Shown here piece after piece: positions 35,438 to 47,786 of a stretch of DNA of 64,000 bases; position 1 is the stretch's first letter, and every line of letters starts with the position of its first letter. The notes under the pieces were generated by a model. That model did no database searches, was not told where the DNA came from, and was given only the letters and a program-made list of their open reading frames with translations. The stretch comes from Clavaria fumosa. Lineage: Eukaryota; Basidiomycota; Agaricomycetes; Agaricales; Clavariaceae. The stretch spans positions 1,302,001-1,366,000 of the forward strand of contig OX637798.1 of NCBI GenBank assembly GCA_951802425.1. Direction: 5' to 3'. Made by a program: the position numbers and the translations under genes.

Positions 35438-38400
35438 TCATTGTAGTGCATGTAATGAGGGTGTGAGGTCGAGGATAATGACGCGGCCATCCTGATATCC
35501 GAAGCATACTCTGGACTGCCAGCAGGCAACGGATGTGAAATCACGGTATCGCGGAGGTATCCAACAGCTTCGTGGAACCTCGATAGTGGAGATCCATGTA
35601 CGGTCATGAGAGATGAAGCAAGGAGTGTGCTGTAGTGTCGAGCTCAGATCAGGCTGGGGGTGGACTCGGCGTGTGTTCAAAATGTGCCAAATGGGTATAT
35701 CGCCTGTCCACCCGTCAATCCCGAGTGTGTGATCAAATGCGACGCGACTCCAATCAATCGAAGAGATGGTGATAGTGTGCACCCAATCCCACCCGAACAT
35801 GACCTCTGAGTCGCTGCCCCAGATCCAGACTGTAGATGATTCAAAGCCGGTGGACGTGAGCACGATATGATGCCCGTCTTTCGAGAAGGTTGCGGAGGTC
35901 ACATCTCGCCAATATCCCTCAAGCACACTCTCCAACTCGCCAGTCACTGAGTTCCATACCCGTACTGTCGCGTTGCCATGCGTGGAAATATCGTCACCAA
36001 GATCAATGAGCTCACCACCATCACAAGACACAACACGACTTCCATCACTCGAGAAGGCCAATGACGTCACCGGACCTGAATGTCCTTTGAGCACGTGCAT
36101 CAACTTGCCAGTCACCGAGTCCCACATCTGTATTAACCCGTTGTAATAGCCAACCATGACACGGCTTCCATCATTTGTGAGGGCCACGGTATTGATGGTC
36201 ATAGGGTGTGATTCATCAACCACGAGTGTCAACTTGTGCTTCAACCCAGTCACCACATTGCGGACCCATACTATGGTGTGGCCTTCCACCCAAGACATGA
36301 CACTTCCGCCAATCAACAAGGCCACGGAGGTCACAGCTTCCGCACCTTGTCCAATGAGCGTGTCTTCCAACTCACCCGTCACTGCGTCCCAGATTCGTAC
36401 CTCCCCGTCCAATGACCCAGACACGACATGCCTTCCATCACTTGAGAAGGCCAAAGACATCACATGTGATGAATGATGTGATGAATGCCCTTGGATTAAG
36501 CTCCCTGACTTGCCTGTCACCGAGTTGGAGATCGGTATGTCAGACCTAGATATGTCAGACCTAGATATGACATGGCTTCCACTGTTCAGGGAGGCCATAG
36601 GGGTCACCCAATCTGAATGTCCCAGGGACATACCCTCCAACTCGCTAGTCACCACATTCCAGATCCGGAATGTCTTATCAATTGACCCAGATATAACATA
36701 GCTTCCATCGCTCGAAAATGCAACACAAGTCACTTCATCTAAATGCCCCTTGAGCACACCCTCTGACTGGCACGTTATGGAGTTCCAGATCCGAACTGTT
36801 GCATCGACTGACCCAGACACGACACGACTTCCACCGCTTGAAAAGGCGACACAGCTCACCCGACCTGAATGCCCCTTGAGCACACTCTTTGACTTGCCCA
36901 TCATTAAGTTCCAGATCAGGACTGTCCCATCTTCCAACCCAGACATGACATGACTTCCATCGCTTGAGAAAGCCACGGGGGTGAACCCTTGCTCACCAGT
37001 CTGGAGCACATACTCCAGCACACCAGTTACGGCATTCGAGGTCCGAACCGTTCCATCATATGAACGAGAAATGACATGACTTCCATCGCTTGAGAATGCC
37101 ACAGAGGTCACATCCTGTCCACTGAGAACGCATTCCAACTCGCCAGTTACCGCATTCCAGATCCGGACTGTTTTGTCATTTGACCCAGACACGACACGAC
37201 TTCCATCGCTTGAGAACGCCACACAGGTCACATGCACCATGAGCATGCACTCCAACTTGCCAGACATCACATTCCAGATCTGGATTGTCGCATTGTCAGA
37301 GCCACTCAGGATGCGACTCCCATCGCTCGAAAGGGCTATGGGGGTCACTGGGTTGAAATGTCCCTCGAGCTTGCCGTCTAGTTCGCCTGTCACCACATTC
37401 CAGATCCAGATTACATCAAAGTCAGTCGTCACAATGCGGCGGCCATCCTTCGATAATGCCATGCGGTATATGAAATGGCCGCAATGGATGACCTTCTCGC
37501 ATTTGTCCCGGAAGGTGTTTCGCAGCCCTAGGACAATGTTGGGTAGGCAAGACCTCCGAGGAGCATAGTGACCACAAAACACTGATTGCATCGGTATCCA
37601 TACTAATGCTGAATGATATGTTTCAAGACAATAGTGTTTGATGACATCGAAGTTATCAAGGACAAATCGGCGGGCATCCGAAATCATGATCACCATACTG
37701 GGGTAAAGATCCTGAGGCCAATGGATCAATATTAATCATTCAAAGATTGGAAATCACAAACCAGTTGATGTTCCTCCATCATTTTTAATGACCCAATTGC
37801 AATATCCAATTTACACAGAAGACTAAGACATTCAAGCCAATGCAACAGATGGCTATTCAGAAAGCCATCCAATAGAGAGCGAATGTCTTCTATATCAATA
37901 TCCTTAGTTTGAATATGTGAAACCCAATGTTGGCAGGCATAAGCCAGACCATTTGAGATGTGCCGAGTGATTGTGTCCGACATCAGTGTCTTGTTTGCAG
38001 GTCGACCATCCAGGCGACAGATATTCTCTCGAAGAGAAGAGTTCATGAGTCGGAGACATTGGATTGTGAGGGTCTGATGCGACATCGAGTGATCAAGGTA
38101 CAGATCAGGACGACAACGTTTAGGATCTGTGAGAAAATCGGGGAAAGATGCATGGAATACAGACACGGTGTCATCGGATGTCGGCGGTACGGAGATTACA
38201 GAGTGCAACGAAATTAGGGCTGTCTTGACACTCTCAATGTCCAATTCCAGCAGAGTTGCAAGGCCACAGACAGTCAATGGATTTCTGACATTGATGATTG
38301 TCCCGAGGACACAGCGAACATTGCACCTCTCAGAGGGCTCCAAGTCGTCATATGCACGATCCAGTATCGTCGTGTACAAGTCGTCAAGATTCCTTGTCCT

Positions 38401-40319
38401 TGCAGTGGATTCTGGTGTGGGGAGCGAACTGATAATACGACTGAGCCGCATCCGGGGACTGGCATTACGCTGCCCAATATACCGAATACTAGTTGCAGCA
38501 TAGATGAATAATCCACTCGCTCGCTCTACAAGTATCTTGACCTCATGGTCCGGGGGCCAACCTTGCTTGTATTTGAAAATTCCTGCAATACGAGACAGCT
38601 TGTCATCTATGTATAGTCGGATATCAGCTTGCACAATATCCATGTTGATATTATGAAGGTGTAAGGCAGAGCGCAAATCGGGAGGCCAAGACATGATAGT
38701 CTCGAAGATCAATGGCTCCGGTCGGCTGGTGATGAAGATTTTGAGAGGGAGATGGCGTGCATGATCGAAGAGAATCCCGAGGACATTTTCAATAGCATCG
38801 TCGTCCCTGCATTCATCCAAGGCATCAATGACAATAACAAGTGTTTTGTCAATCCTTTCCATCGCCATTCGAACGGGCTCCAGTATGAGTTCTGTGAACT
38901 GCCGAGTAAGAGAGACTGATGGATCTCTCTTCAAAACCTCCAAGAGCGCGACAGCAACAGCTTCGCGAGATCGAGCAAGCTCATAAGCAATGGTTGGGAA
39001 AATGCATCCGACATCGTTGCAATCAGATCGTGAACGAGAGCAGAAGAAACTGGCTCCGAGGATACCATCATCGTGTAGCTGCTCGCAGAAGCTATAAGCG
39101 ATAGTCGTTTTTCCGGTTCCAGCCATGCCATTCATCCAGTAGATGTTCGGGCTTGTGGTATCATGGGCCCATGTCCTGAGACCCTCCAGGACATCTTTAC
39201 GAGTTCCTGCCGTGCACGCGCCGCGTTGAAGAAATTCAGGTGTTCCAGAGAATACTGTATCCGAGTCGTATTTGGCGGCTTCAGCTCGTCGTAATTTTTG
39301 AAATAGAACACTCTGTATATCACACTTTAGAGACAAATACATCCTTTGAGAAGAACGTAAGACGTACCGAGAGTATGTCTTCGGTATTACGTTCTGTGCT
39401 TAAGCCCACATCGGTCTAGAGCTAATTTCAGTCTGTGCATTTGGTCTTCACTTAGTTTTCTCACCTGGAAACTATCAAAGAGGTTGGCAATCGTACGAAA
39501 CGAGGCTTCAATATACCCAGCATCCCTCGATCCCTCAGCAAGGCGTCTTATAAGTCCATGGCCTGCTCTACTCTGAATATCCTTCGTTTGCTGATTGATC
39601 GCTCTGCACGACCCAGAATCAATAAAGCATGTACAAGAACCCAATCGCCTCTACGCACCTCACGAAATTGTCAAGGCGGCGACGAAATCGAGATGAGTTT
39701 GATTCACTGCTATGCTGCTCGATCATGATGATGAAAGCCTGAAGCTTGCGATCCATTTCGGCGAATTCTTCCTTGTTTTGAATCGCTTGCTGTGTAATTA
39801 ACAATGTCAGAGAACACTGTTTCGATCAGAAGTTGGGGGCTTGCGTACGTCCACGACCTCCATACAAGCGAGCAATCCGCCAACAGCTACTCTCAAGGGA
39901 GGAAACGCACCCGCGCATTCCTTGAGAGTTTTCAGAGCAGTCTTGAACCCTTCAAATGCCATCGTACTCGCCTCCTTGACCGTTTGGAGGCTCTTCGGGG
40001 CTGCGGGTGACTTAGTCGAGCCAACTATTGTCGCATAGTAATTTGAACCAGTCGACTCAGAAGTTAGGTTGACGTCCGACGTGAGCACAGGGAGGGCGTT
40101 TGCTGGGGTGTCAGCAGCGACAGATGGGTGTCGAGTTGTGGGCGCTGCAGGAGATGTGACGATTGCATCGATGGAGTGTGGGCCAGGCGGAATAGCAGGG
40201 AATGTCTGCGTAGACTCAGACGGCAGAGAACGTTCCTGCGATGAATTTGCGATTCCCCTGGCCCGTTTAAAAACCGTGTTGAAGTTGAAACGTTTAAATA
40301 TCTCTGGTCGCTTCGACAT
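35438..40319 (-). CDS. NACHT-WD40 STAND protein (fungal NLR-like), copy 1
   Basis: A signal-transducing NTPase of the kind linked to fungal non-self recognition. Five exons are inferred: 40319-39849, 39789-39659, 39603-39391, 39343-37762 and 37711-35438, giving 1556 residues with no stop. Order: N-terminal helical region (about 1-270), NACHT with P-loop NGMAGTGKTT (about 343-352) and Walker B LVIVIDALDEC (about 440-450), then about a dozen WD40 repeats (about 850-1450; typical unit VAFSSDGSRVVSGS...VRIWN). What looks like a frameshift before the NACHT exon is removed by a 47-nt intron (39344-39390). Its neighbours on both sides are pseudogenes, yet this frame is intact. Ligand and partners are unknown. 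Confidence 0.92.
36537..36566 (-). repeat. 15-bp tandem duplication in the WD40 region of copy 1
   Basis: TCAGACCTAGATATG occurs twice in a row in copy 1 and once in copy 2 (about 49648). It adds five residues (ISRSD) between blades and keeps the frame. Confidence 0.85.
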
Positions 40320-40419
40320 CGAGGTTCGGGTGAATGCTGGTAAGACCGGCGCTTGTCATGTTGTCCATGGTTGATGCACTCGCACAGCCCTACGGGCGTC
40401 AGCGTCACATGGCGGCGAC

Positions 40420-40912
40420 AAAGTTCAACGCTGTGCTTGAATATTTTCGTGAAATTTCAAGTCATTTTCGTTACAAAATCTCCTACCATCATACCCCGTC
40501 ACAAATACGCTGCACGACCGTCGCCTGTCTCTCACTGTCAACGTGCGTTCCCTGCAGACCCTGGGCCCTTGGCCAACTCCCTAAATACCGCCTCTGCAGG
40601 AACACTTGCGAGACATGAATGTGGTCAAGGAATATGGGCAGAAGTGAAAACAGAATCGGACCGGTCAGCGGCACTGGAAGAGGGACGGGGAGAGTAGGTC
40701 AAGCAGGCGAATTCCGAGTTTTCGCATTCGCAATTTCGCATTCGAAACTCAAGTGAGATGCGCTGAAGCCACGGCTTAAGTCAGCGTTGCCGGAGCTGTC
40801 TTCGGCCGGGCAAAGCCGTGGTTTTGAGGCCAAGCCGGGCCGGAACATCACCAAATCAGGCTGGTACGACGTTTGTGGCCTGACAGTCACGTGTGCTCCA
40901 GGGATAACTCAT
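40420..40912 (-). pseudogene. pan3 3'-end relic and junction, unit 1/2 border
   Basis: Directly upstream of the NACHT-WD40 start. CCCTGCAGACCCTGGGCCCT followed by CCAACTCCCTAAATACCGCC matches the last codons of pan3 copy 3 (about 56258-56295). So a second short pan3 tail precedes each rvt relic. The GC-rich piece at 40785-40860 is shared with 32270 and 53825. Confidence 0.5.
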
Positions 40913-42960
40913 CCAAGTCAGTGCAGACCGTTTTCCTTGCACTCTCTGTCTTGATTCATCCCGTTTTACAGTTGCTAGCTATCCACCGTTTCTGGTCCTC
41001 GTCTCTCGACTGTACAAATGGAGCTTTAAGTTTCAAATGAGTACGTCTCAACATCGTTCGTGTACTGCCCCTCACCGTTACGTGCAAGCAAAAATGTGCA
41101 TGTGACGTGCCCTGCGTGAGTGCGTTGCTTTCAATCGTACAGAACAGGTAATGATTGGCTACAGTGTTACTGACACTTGGTCCTTGTATTTTTAAACAAC
41201 TGGACAATTCCCAAGGGAATCAAAGATGGGTCTACGACTTCTAATCCTCCAAACTTCTGTGTCATTTCCTCTCCAAACATGTATACAACCGACTACTGAT
41301 AGTGGCTCAATCTGTGCTATGTACGCTTGTCCCCTTCCAGGATCGCTTCGATGGCGGGTGGCAGGGCCACATCCTGTCGGGTCACAATTGCGCGCCAGTC
41401 ATGGTAAATAATTAGGCATCCTCGTCTCGCGTCCAAAGATATACTCGTCAAAGGTCATAAACTCCCTGGTGCGCCCGGCGTGTATCGATCCGCAGTCGTC
41501 TTCTCCTTCGCCTCGCGATAGTTGAGCTCGTCCCGCTCCTCCATCTTTCCGAGTGTCTGTTCCCCAATGGTTTCCTCGATCTTGGGCCGCACGGCGAACA
41601 GCTCAATGGATGGGCCATACACCTCGAGCGACCCACTCGCGAGCGCAACGTAGAAGAAACCCTGCTATACATCCTGGACGCCAAACTGGCCCTTGAGGCA
41701 CTCCCTCAAATAGCCAATAGCCCCGCCGCCACAGGGGAGCAACTCCTTTTGTATCCTTGCAAACGTGTCAATCATCTCGTCCACGCGCGCCACGCCATAA
41801 TACACCGCGGGCTTCCCACTGCAGTTCCTGAGCAGGAAGCGCATTTACTGGTTGTACGCGTTGACCCACCCCAGCACCGACTTCGTCGCCACGAGCTGCC
41901 GGCGCAGCTCCTCGATGTGCGCAGACACCATGTCTTGATCGATCATGAAGCGCGCCTCCTTCTCCGCGTCAAACCACAGGAAGTTCCAGCAGACGTCCCC
42001 CTTGGGCAGGTCGCTATCCCGATGCACACCGCGCCCGTCTTGGCCTCGTTAAACATGAGCCCGACAAGCTGCGCATAGCGATGCAGCTCGCGCCACGCCC
42101 TAGCGCACCGTTCCGGATCCTTGTCCCACATCCCCAGGTCATGTATGCGGTACAGATACAAGCAGTCTACGCGCTGGTTCACCACCGAATTCCTGGACGT
42201 CCTCGCGCAGATCTTTAAGCACCTCGCTCGCCGCCTTGTCCGAAAAAAGCTCTGACAAATATGCATTCAGCACATCAGTGTTGACGTCCTTGGGCTCGAA
42301 AACAATGGACACAAATCTCCTTCTGTTCATGCATTTCCTTCCTGCCCAATCTCGGTGAACTCGGTGGTTGCCATTTTTTCCCTCCCTCCTTCCGGACCCC
42401 GCAGTCTTCGCTGGAGAACCACTCATCAAGCAGCTTGCCGCACAGCTTCGTTGTCTCGAATTTTCCATGCGGCTGTGGTGGATGTGGGTTTTGAGGATGG
42501 ACGCCCAATGCTTAGGGATTTTTGGGCTGAAGCAAGAGTCCTTTTTTGACTGCGCGAGCCAGACTTCGAGGTCGGCAAGGAGTCTGCCGCCCACCCATGG
42601 TCGCATCATCGACCGCACCCGAGCCAGTCCAAGCGCGTACACCCTCGAGAAGGATGTCCACTTCTGTAGGCAAGTCTTTGGCAGCGTTAGCCGCGTCGAG
42701 GACCATGGCGTATTCGTTGTAGGCAGCCGTCTGTTTTTCCGGCCCCTGTAGCTTCATGGTCGGTGATGAATTTTTGCATGGTCTGGCTGAACGTGGATGA
42801 CTGCGGCTGAGGGATAGAGCCTCGTAAGAAACACGAGAAGAATAGCGGGAATAAAACCACATCTTGGTCAAGCCTCCAAAGATACGTGGTACGCGCCCTT
42901 CGCTCGTTCTCGACCCAGGACTGTGAGACGCTGCTACGCCTTTCTTAGGGATGTGAGTTT
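40913..42960 (-). pseudogene. Decayed rvt copy 2
   Basis: Spans the downstream flank, both ends of the gene and the promoter (match to 15000 at about 42890-42940). Codons of about 235-525 are missing, with the same junction as copies 1 and 3 (at about 42187). Motif C is HDLGMWD, one Asp missing. Pieces such as AAYNEYAMVLDAANAAKDLP, CWNFLWFDAEKEARF and QLVATKSVLGWVNAYNQ are in shifting frames. Confidence 0.9.
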
Positions 42961-43210
42961 GCAGGGCTGGGCTGGCAATCGCATTGACATGACCGTGAGA
43001 GCCTTACAGCAGTGATACTTTGCACCCATTCAACCTTGTCTGACGTTAAGGACGACATGCCTTTGACAATAGTTCGATATCAATACATTTGCTGAAACTT
43101 GGATGCTTATTGTATTTTTGGTGAATTTCAATGTCTTTTTTGTTACAAAAAATCTACCATGATCCCCGCCGTCCCAGACCCGTCGCAAACGACTGTCGTC
43201 TGTCTCACCA

Positions 43211-45100
43211 TCAGCGGGTGTTGGCCAGCTCCCCAAATGCCGCCTCTACACAGTTCTTGACTTCCTTGTAGCTCACGACTAGACAGCTCTGCTCGTCCCG
43301 CGGGACGAGCATAATCCGTTCGTCCGTGCCCGCATCGAGCTACACTCATCGCGGGATTTTAAAAAAACAACGTCAGCACTGATGACCGGCCAAGTTTTTG
43401 CGTTATTACCTTGATGAGGCACGTGAGAACGTGCGACAAGTTGACGACCGGCTTCCCGCTCTCGCCATTCTGGTGGAATACGTAGTCGCGGAACAGTTTG
43501 AGGATGTATCGGTCCCCCGTCTCGGACCAGCGCGGGTCACGAGCGAACCTGGGGATACAGGTAAGTACAAGCGTCAAGTAGGGACGACGGTGGAAACGTT
43601 GGCAAGAGAACTCACTCCGGCCGTTCGTTGATGAAGCCGAATTTGCACAGCAGCCGGACAAGACGCGCGTTTTCTAGTTCGCTCATGAGTTCTCCTTCCA
43701 ATCGGTCCACCGCTCTACAATCACCCAACAACACACATCAACCTCAGAAGAAGAGACGCAAGAGTCAGGTAACTCACAACTGAGCCTCATCCAACTCAGT
43801 CAGCAATCGGCTGCCTATCATGTCCAGAAGTTGGGCAATCGTCTACCGTCCCGGCGCGATCAGCGACTGAAGCTCAAGAAAAGGGAAGGGGGAAAGAAGG
43901 AAGGAACCTTATGTGGGCCTGGCTTCGTGATCAACCACATCGCAACGTTCTTTAAATCTTGCGAATACAGCCTCCCAATGGTCTCCAGGGACTTGGGCAG
44001 GTTGCCCACGGCACCGACGTTATTGCAGCACAGAGCGAACAGTAGACGGCCAAACATCGTGAGGTCTTCCTGCTGTAGGAAAAGTACGACCTGTCGCGTG
44101 TCGTGCATGAGCACGTCCAGCACGCCGCAGGACGATATGCGGAGCCTGTGTGACACAGTGGGAGGAGGGGCCAGGGCAAGTATTGTGTTGAACCGCGCCA
44201 AATAAAAAAGCGAATGAGATCAGCAAATGGAGGTCAGAGAGCCGGGGTTTCCTCCCGTACCGATTCTTCCCTGTGACGAGCACCTTGGTGACGTCGATCA
44301 TCCTGACTGCTAGTCCAGCGTCGTGCACCCTCTCTACGGCGCTGGCAATCTACACGATGTGCGGCCAGAGGGTCCGTTCCGGGATCGCCATTGGGTTCCC
44401 TTGTAGTCGGCCTTTGTGAAGGGTTCGCATCTTGGATGACAGGTGTACGCCATCACCGGAGCTGTACGGCGAAGGAAGTTCAGCTGGTGCACGAAGAGGG
44501 GAGGGACAAACGCAGAAAACGCACGATCATCGCCGAATATCCGGGTGGTAAAGGCTTCCTTGGACAGACACGATGCTGGGGTGTCGAATGGCCACCCACG
44601 TCTCGATAGCCCTAAAAGCAGCCTGGTGCATCAACCTATAGTCTGAGGGAAAAAAAAGAATTGATAGCCGATCTCACACTGGAAAACAAAAACGCACTCT
44701 CGATCCGCCTCAACATGTTCGTCCCGCCGTCCGCTATGTTGACCGCGTGTAAACCGTCGAATACCAGCTCCAGAGCTTCCGCTTCTCTCCCATGACCCTT
44801 TCCAGAGGGACCAAAAAGTAGTATCCCCGCGGCTCCTCCGGCAACCCAGAGGGACGTCTCCGCGAATGCCAAGAGGTAGCCTCCGACCGCGCGAACATCT
44901 CTTCCTGCAGGTTGTCCACGACGAAGTGGGCGGGGACAAACACAGAAGGCAGCTTAGCCGCGTGTAGATGGTAAGACAGTGAATGTCACATGTACACAAA
45001 GGCTTTGTGTACATGCCAAGGGAGGGGCAACGTAGTGGCTGGCTGGGCGAAGCAAAGGAAGACTGTAAAGAGGCGTGAGAAAGCAAGTGCCCTAGAGACC
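43211..45100 (-). pseudogene. Decayed pan3 copy 2
   Basis: Covers the Pan3 pseudokinase and C-terminal domain: [102 protein letters not shown] and the end EVKNCVEAAFGELANTR. Introns still look normal. The N-terminal zinc finger and PABP-binding part are absent. A one-base loss after STVY and a one-base gain at VSVQ break the frame, and both occur in all copies. The end lacks 18 nt that copy 3 has. Confidence 0.8.
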
Positions 45101-45544
45101 ATGATCGTGTTTGCACCTATGCCACTTGACCTTCTGGACTCTCTTTCTCTCTCATTTTCGTTTATTCAACATTGTTTTCACATTCCCGTCTTACTTTCGT
45201 GCCATGTCTGCTTTACCAACTCGTCATCACGATGCTGCATCAGGAAAAGGGGAAATCTCTGAATCTGTCTTATTATTACTTAAACTGTCTTAAAATGGTG
45301 AATAAGACACATTCAGACACAAGAGATTAAGACACACTTGACTTAGATTAAGACTATCCAATTTATGGATTAGCCTTAGGCTTGTCTTAGGCATGTACTC
45401 AAGACAAACCAAGTCACATCAAGTCACTAAGCAGACCATGTAGTTTCAGCAAACCTCAGGTCAGATGGACCCATCATCTTGCATAGACACAGGTTTAATA
45501 CTACAGCAGGCTGGCAGTGCTATGTAGATCTACACTCATAGAAC

Positions 45545-46890
45545 CTGCCACCGCCGCTGCCATCCGCCGCCGCCGCCACTGCCACCGCCATCGTCGTCCG
45601 CCGCTGTTGCTGCCGCTGCCGTCGTCGTCGTTGTCCACCACTGTTGCTGCCGCCGCTGCCGCCGCTGCCGTTGTCGTCATCGTCTGCCGCCGTTGCTGCC
45701 GCCGCCGCCGTCGTCGTCATCCACTGCTGTTGCTGCCGCCGCCGCCGTCGTCGTCATCCACTGCTGTTGCTGCCGCCGCCGCCGTCGTCGTCATCCACTG
45801 CTGTTGCTGCCGCCGCCGCCATCGTCGTCATCCACTGCTGTTGCTGCCGCTGCTGCCATCGTCGTCCGCCGCTGTTGCTGCCGCTGCCGCCGTTGTCGTC
45901 CGCCGCTGTTGCTGCTGCCGTCGTCGTCATCTGCCACTGTTGCTGCTGCCGTCGTCGTCGTCCACTGCTGTTGCTGCTGCCGTCGTCGTCGTCCGCCGCT
46001 GTTGCTGCCGCCACCATCTTTGTCGTCGGCCGCTGCGTCGTGCTGTTGCTGCTGCTGCCGCCGCCGCCGCCGCCGTCTGCTGCTGTTGCTGCCGCCGCCG
46101 CCGCCGCCGCCGTCTGCTGCTGTTGCTGCCGCCGCCGCCGCCGTCTGCTGCTGTTGCTGCCGCCACCGTCTGCTGCTGTTGCTGCCGCCGCCGTCTGCTG
46201 CTGTTGCTGCCGCCGCCGCCGCCGTCTGCTGCTGTTGCTGCCGCCGCCGCCGCCATCTGCTGCTGTTGCTGCCGCCGCCGCCGCCATCTGCTGCTGTTGC
46301 CGCCGCTGCCGCCGCCGTTGCTGCCGCCGCCGCCGTCGTCCGTCGTCGTCCGCCGCCGTTGCTGCCGCCATCGTCGTCGTCCGCCTCCATTGCTGCCGCC
46401 GCCATCGTCGTCGTCCGCCTCCATTGCTGCCGCCGCCGCCGTCGTCATCCGCCGCTGTTGCTGCCGCCGCCACCGTCGTCATCGTCATCCACCGCTGTTG
46501 CTGCTGCCGCTGCCGCCGTCATCGTCGTCCACCGCTGTTGCTGCCGCCGTCGTCGTCCACCGCTGTTGCTGCCGCCGCCGCCGTCATCCGCCGCTGTTGC
46601 TGCCGCCGTCATCGTCGTCTGCCGCCGCTGTCGTCATCCGCCACTGTTGCTGCTGCCGCCGCCGTCGTCGTCATCGTCCGCTGCGTCGTGCTGTTGCTGC
46701 TGCGGCTGTCGTCGTGCTATTGCTGCTGCTGCCGCCGCCGCCGCCGTCGTCGTGCTGTTGCTGCCGCCGCCGCCGCAGCCTTCGTCGTGCTGTTGCTGCT
46801 GCCGCTGCCGCCGTCGTCATGCTGTTGCTACTGCTGCCGCCACCACCGTCACATCTGTTGTCGCCGTCGCAGCTGTCACTGTCGCAGTCA
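45545..46890 (+). repeat. GYY-type triplet array (GCC/GCT/GTT/GTC)
   Basis: About 1.35 kb of imperfect triplets, nearly without A on the + strand. Higher-order units of 34 nt (ATCCACTGCTGTTGCTGCCG...) repeat several times at about 45717-45850. Because 34 is not a multiple of three, all three + frames stay open over hundreds of codons. I do not treat these frames as genes. Confidence 0.9.
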
Positions 46891-46975
46891 CCGTCGCAGC
46901 TCAATGGCGATAGAGAGGGACTTACGGTTCGATGGGGTGGAAGGGTGAAGGTGAAGGTGCGAGAAGAACAGGCAG

Positions 46976-47045
46976 CGGACTTAGAAAAACTTCAACATCA
47001 GATCAGATCATGTGATCTGATGTTGATGTTTTTCTTCCAAGTCCG
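46976..47045. other. Long hairpin between the two triplet arrays
   Basis: AACATCAGATCA (46994-47005) pairs perfectly with TGATCTGATGTT (47013-47024) around a 7-nt loop. Pairing continues outward through CTT/GAT, AAAAAC/GTTTTT and CGGACTT/AAGTCCG with one mismatch and a 3-nt bulge, giving over 30 pairs. Confidence 0.85.
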
Positions 47046-47112
47046 TGTCAAGTCATGTGTCATGTCCGTGCCACGCATCCCCACTGGCACTCAGCCAACA
47101 ACTTGCAGCAGG

Positions 47113-47570
47113 AGCGATGACCATGACGGACCATGACAGCAACAACCACAACCACGACCGCGACGACCACGACCACGACCGTGACGACCACGACCAGAGT
47201 CACCAGACCACGACCATGGCCACAACCATGACCACGACGGTGACGACGATGGTGATGACCACGACCACGATGGCAATGGCGATGACCACGACCATGACAG
47301 CGACGATGATGGCGACGATGATGGCGATGACCACGACCACGACGGCAACGACAATGGTGATGACCACGACGGCGACGGTGATGACCACGGTGACAGCGAC
47401 GGCAACGACCACGACAGCGATGACAGCGACGACCGCGATGACAGTGATGACAGCGACGGCGACGACAGCAATGGTGACAACTGTGACAGCGACAACTGCG
47501 ACAGCGACAACAGCAACGGCGAAAACAGCAACAGCGACGACAGCGACGGCAACAACAGCAACGATGATGA
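47113..47570 (+). repeat. RRY-type triplet array (GAC/GGC/AGC/GAT)
   Basis: About 450 bp of imperfect triplets dominated by GAC, CAC, GAT, GGC and AGC. The complement of RRY is RYY, so this array is roughly complementary in pattern to the one on the left of the hairpin. Confidence 0.85.
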
Positions 47571-47786
47571 AGGTATGTCTTTGTCTCCTTTGGGTGAACT
47601 TAGAATTACTTTATGTACTTTGTGTTGGACTTGGACTTACGACCCTTATTCAGTACTTTACAAAATGTTTACTAAGACGTAGTAAGGACAACCGGAGTGT
47701 CTTAGATGACTTAATTGCCTTAGACTCAATTCTAAGTCTACTAAGTCACCCTCAGTAACCCTCAGAGATTTCCCCTTTTCCTGATG

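Larger units (their letters stand above)
45238..47786. mobile_element. Foldback-like TIR element carrying triplet-repeat arrays
   Basis: Ends are 25-bp perfect inverted repeats (CATCAGGAAAAGGGGAAATC... and its complement at 47762-47786). Units 1 and 3 have the empty site (GATGCTGTGATG), so the insertion is clear-cut, with at most a 2-bp TG duplication. Sub-terminal regions contain many TAAGAC / GTCTTA motifs in both orientations. Inside are a 1.35-kb triplet array, a long hairpin and a second array of about 0.45 kb. No transposase is seen. The layout resembles foldback transposons. Confidence 0.82.

Noticed and set aside
39344..39391. Apparent frameshift in NACHT-WD40 copies before the NACHT exon
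   Set aside because: A 47-nt intron with GTAATA donor and CAAAG acceptor restores the frame in both copies.
45517..47758. Long + strand and minus strand frames rich in Pro/Leu/Ala/Thr/Asp
   Set aside because: They are open in several frames at once because of triplet composition and 34-nt units; no domain, no conserved start, inside a TIR element.
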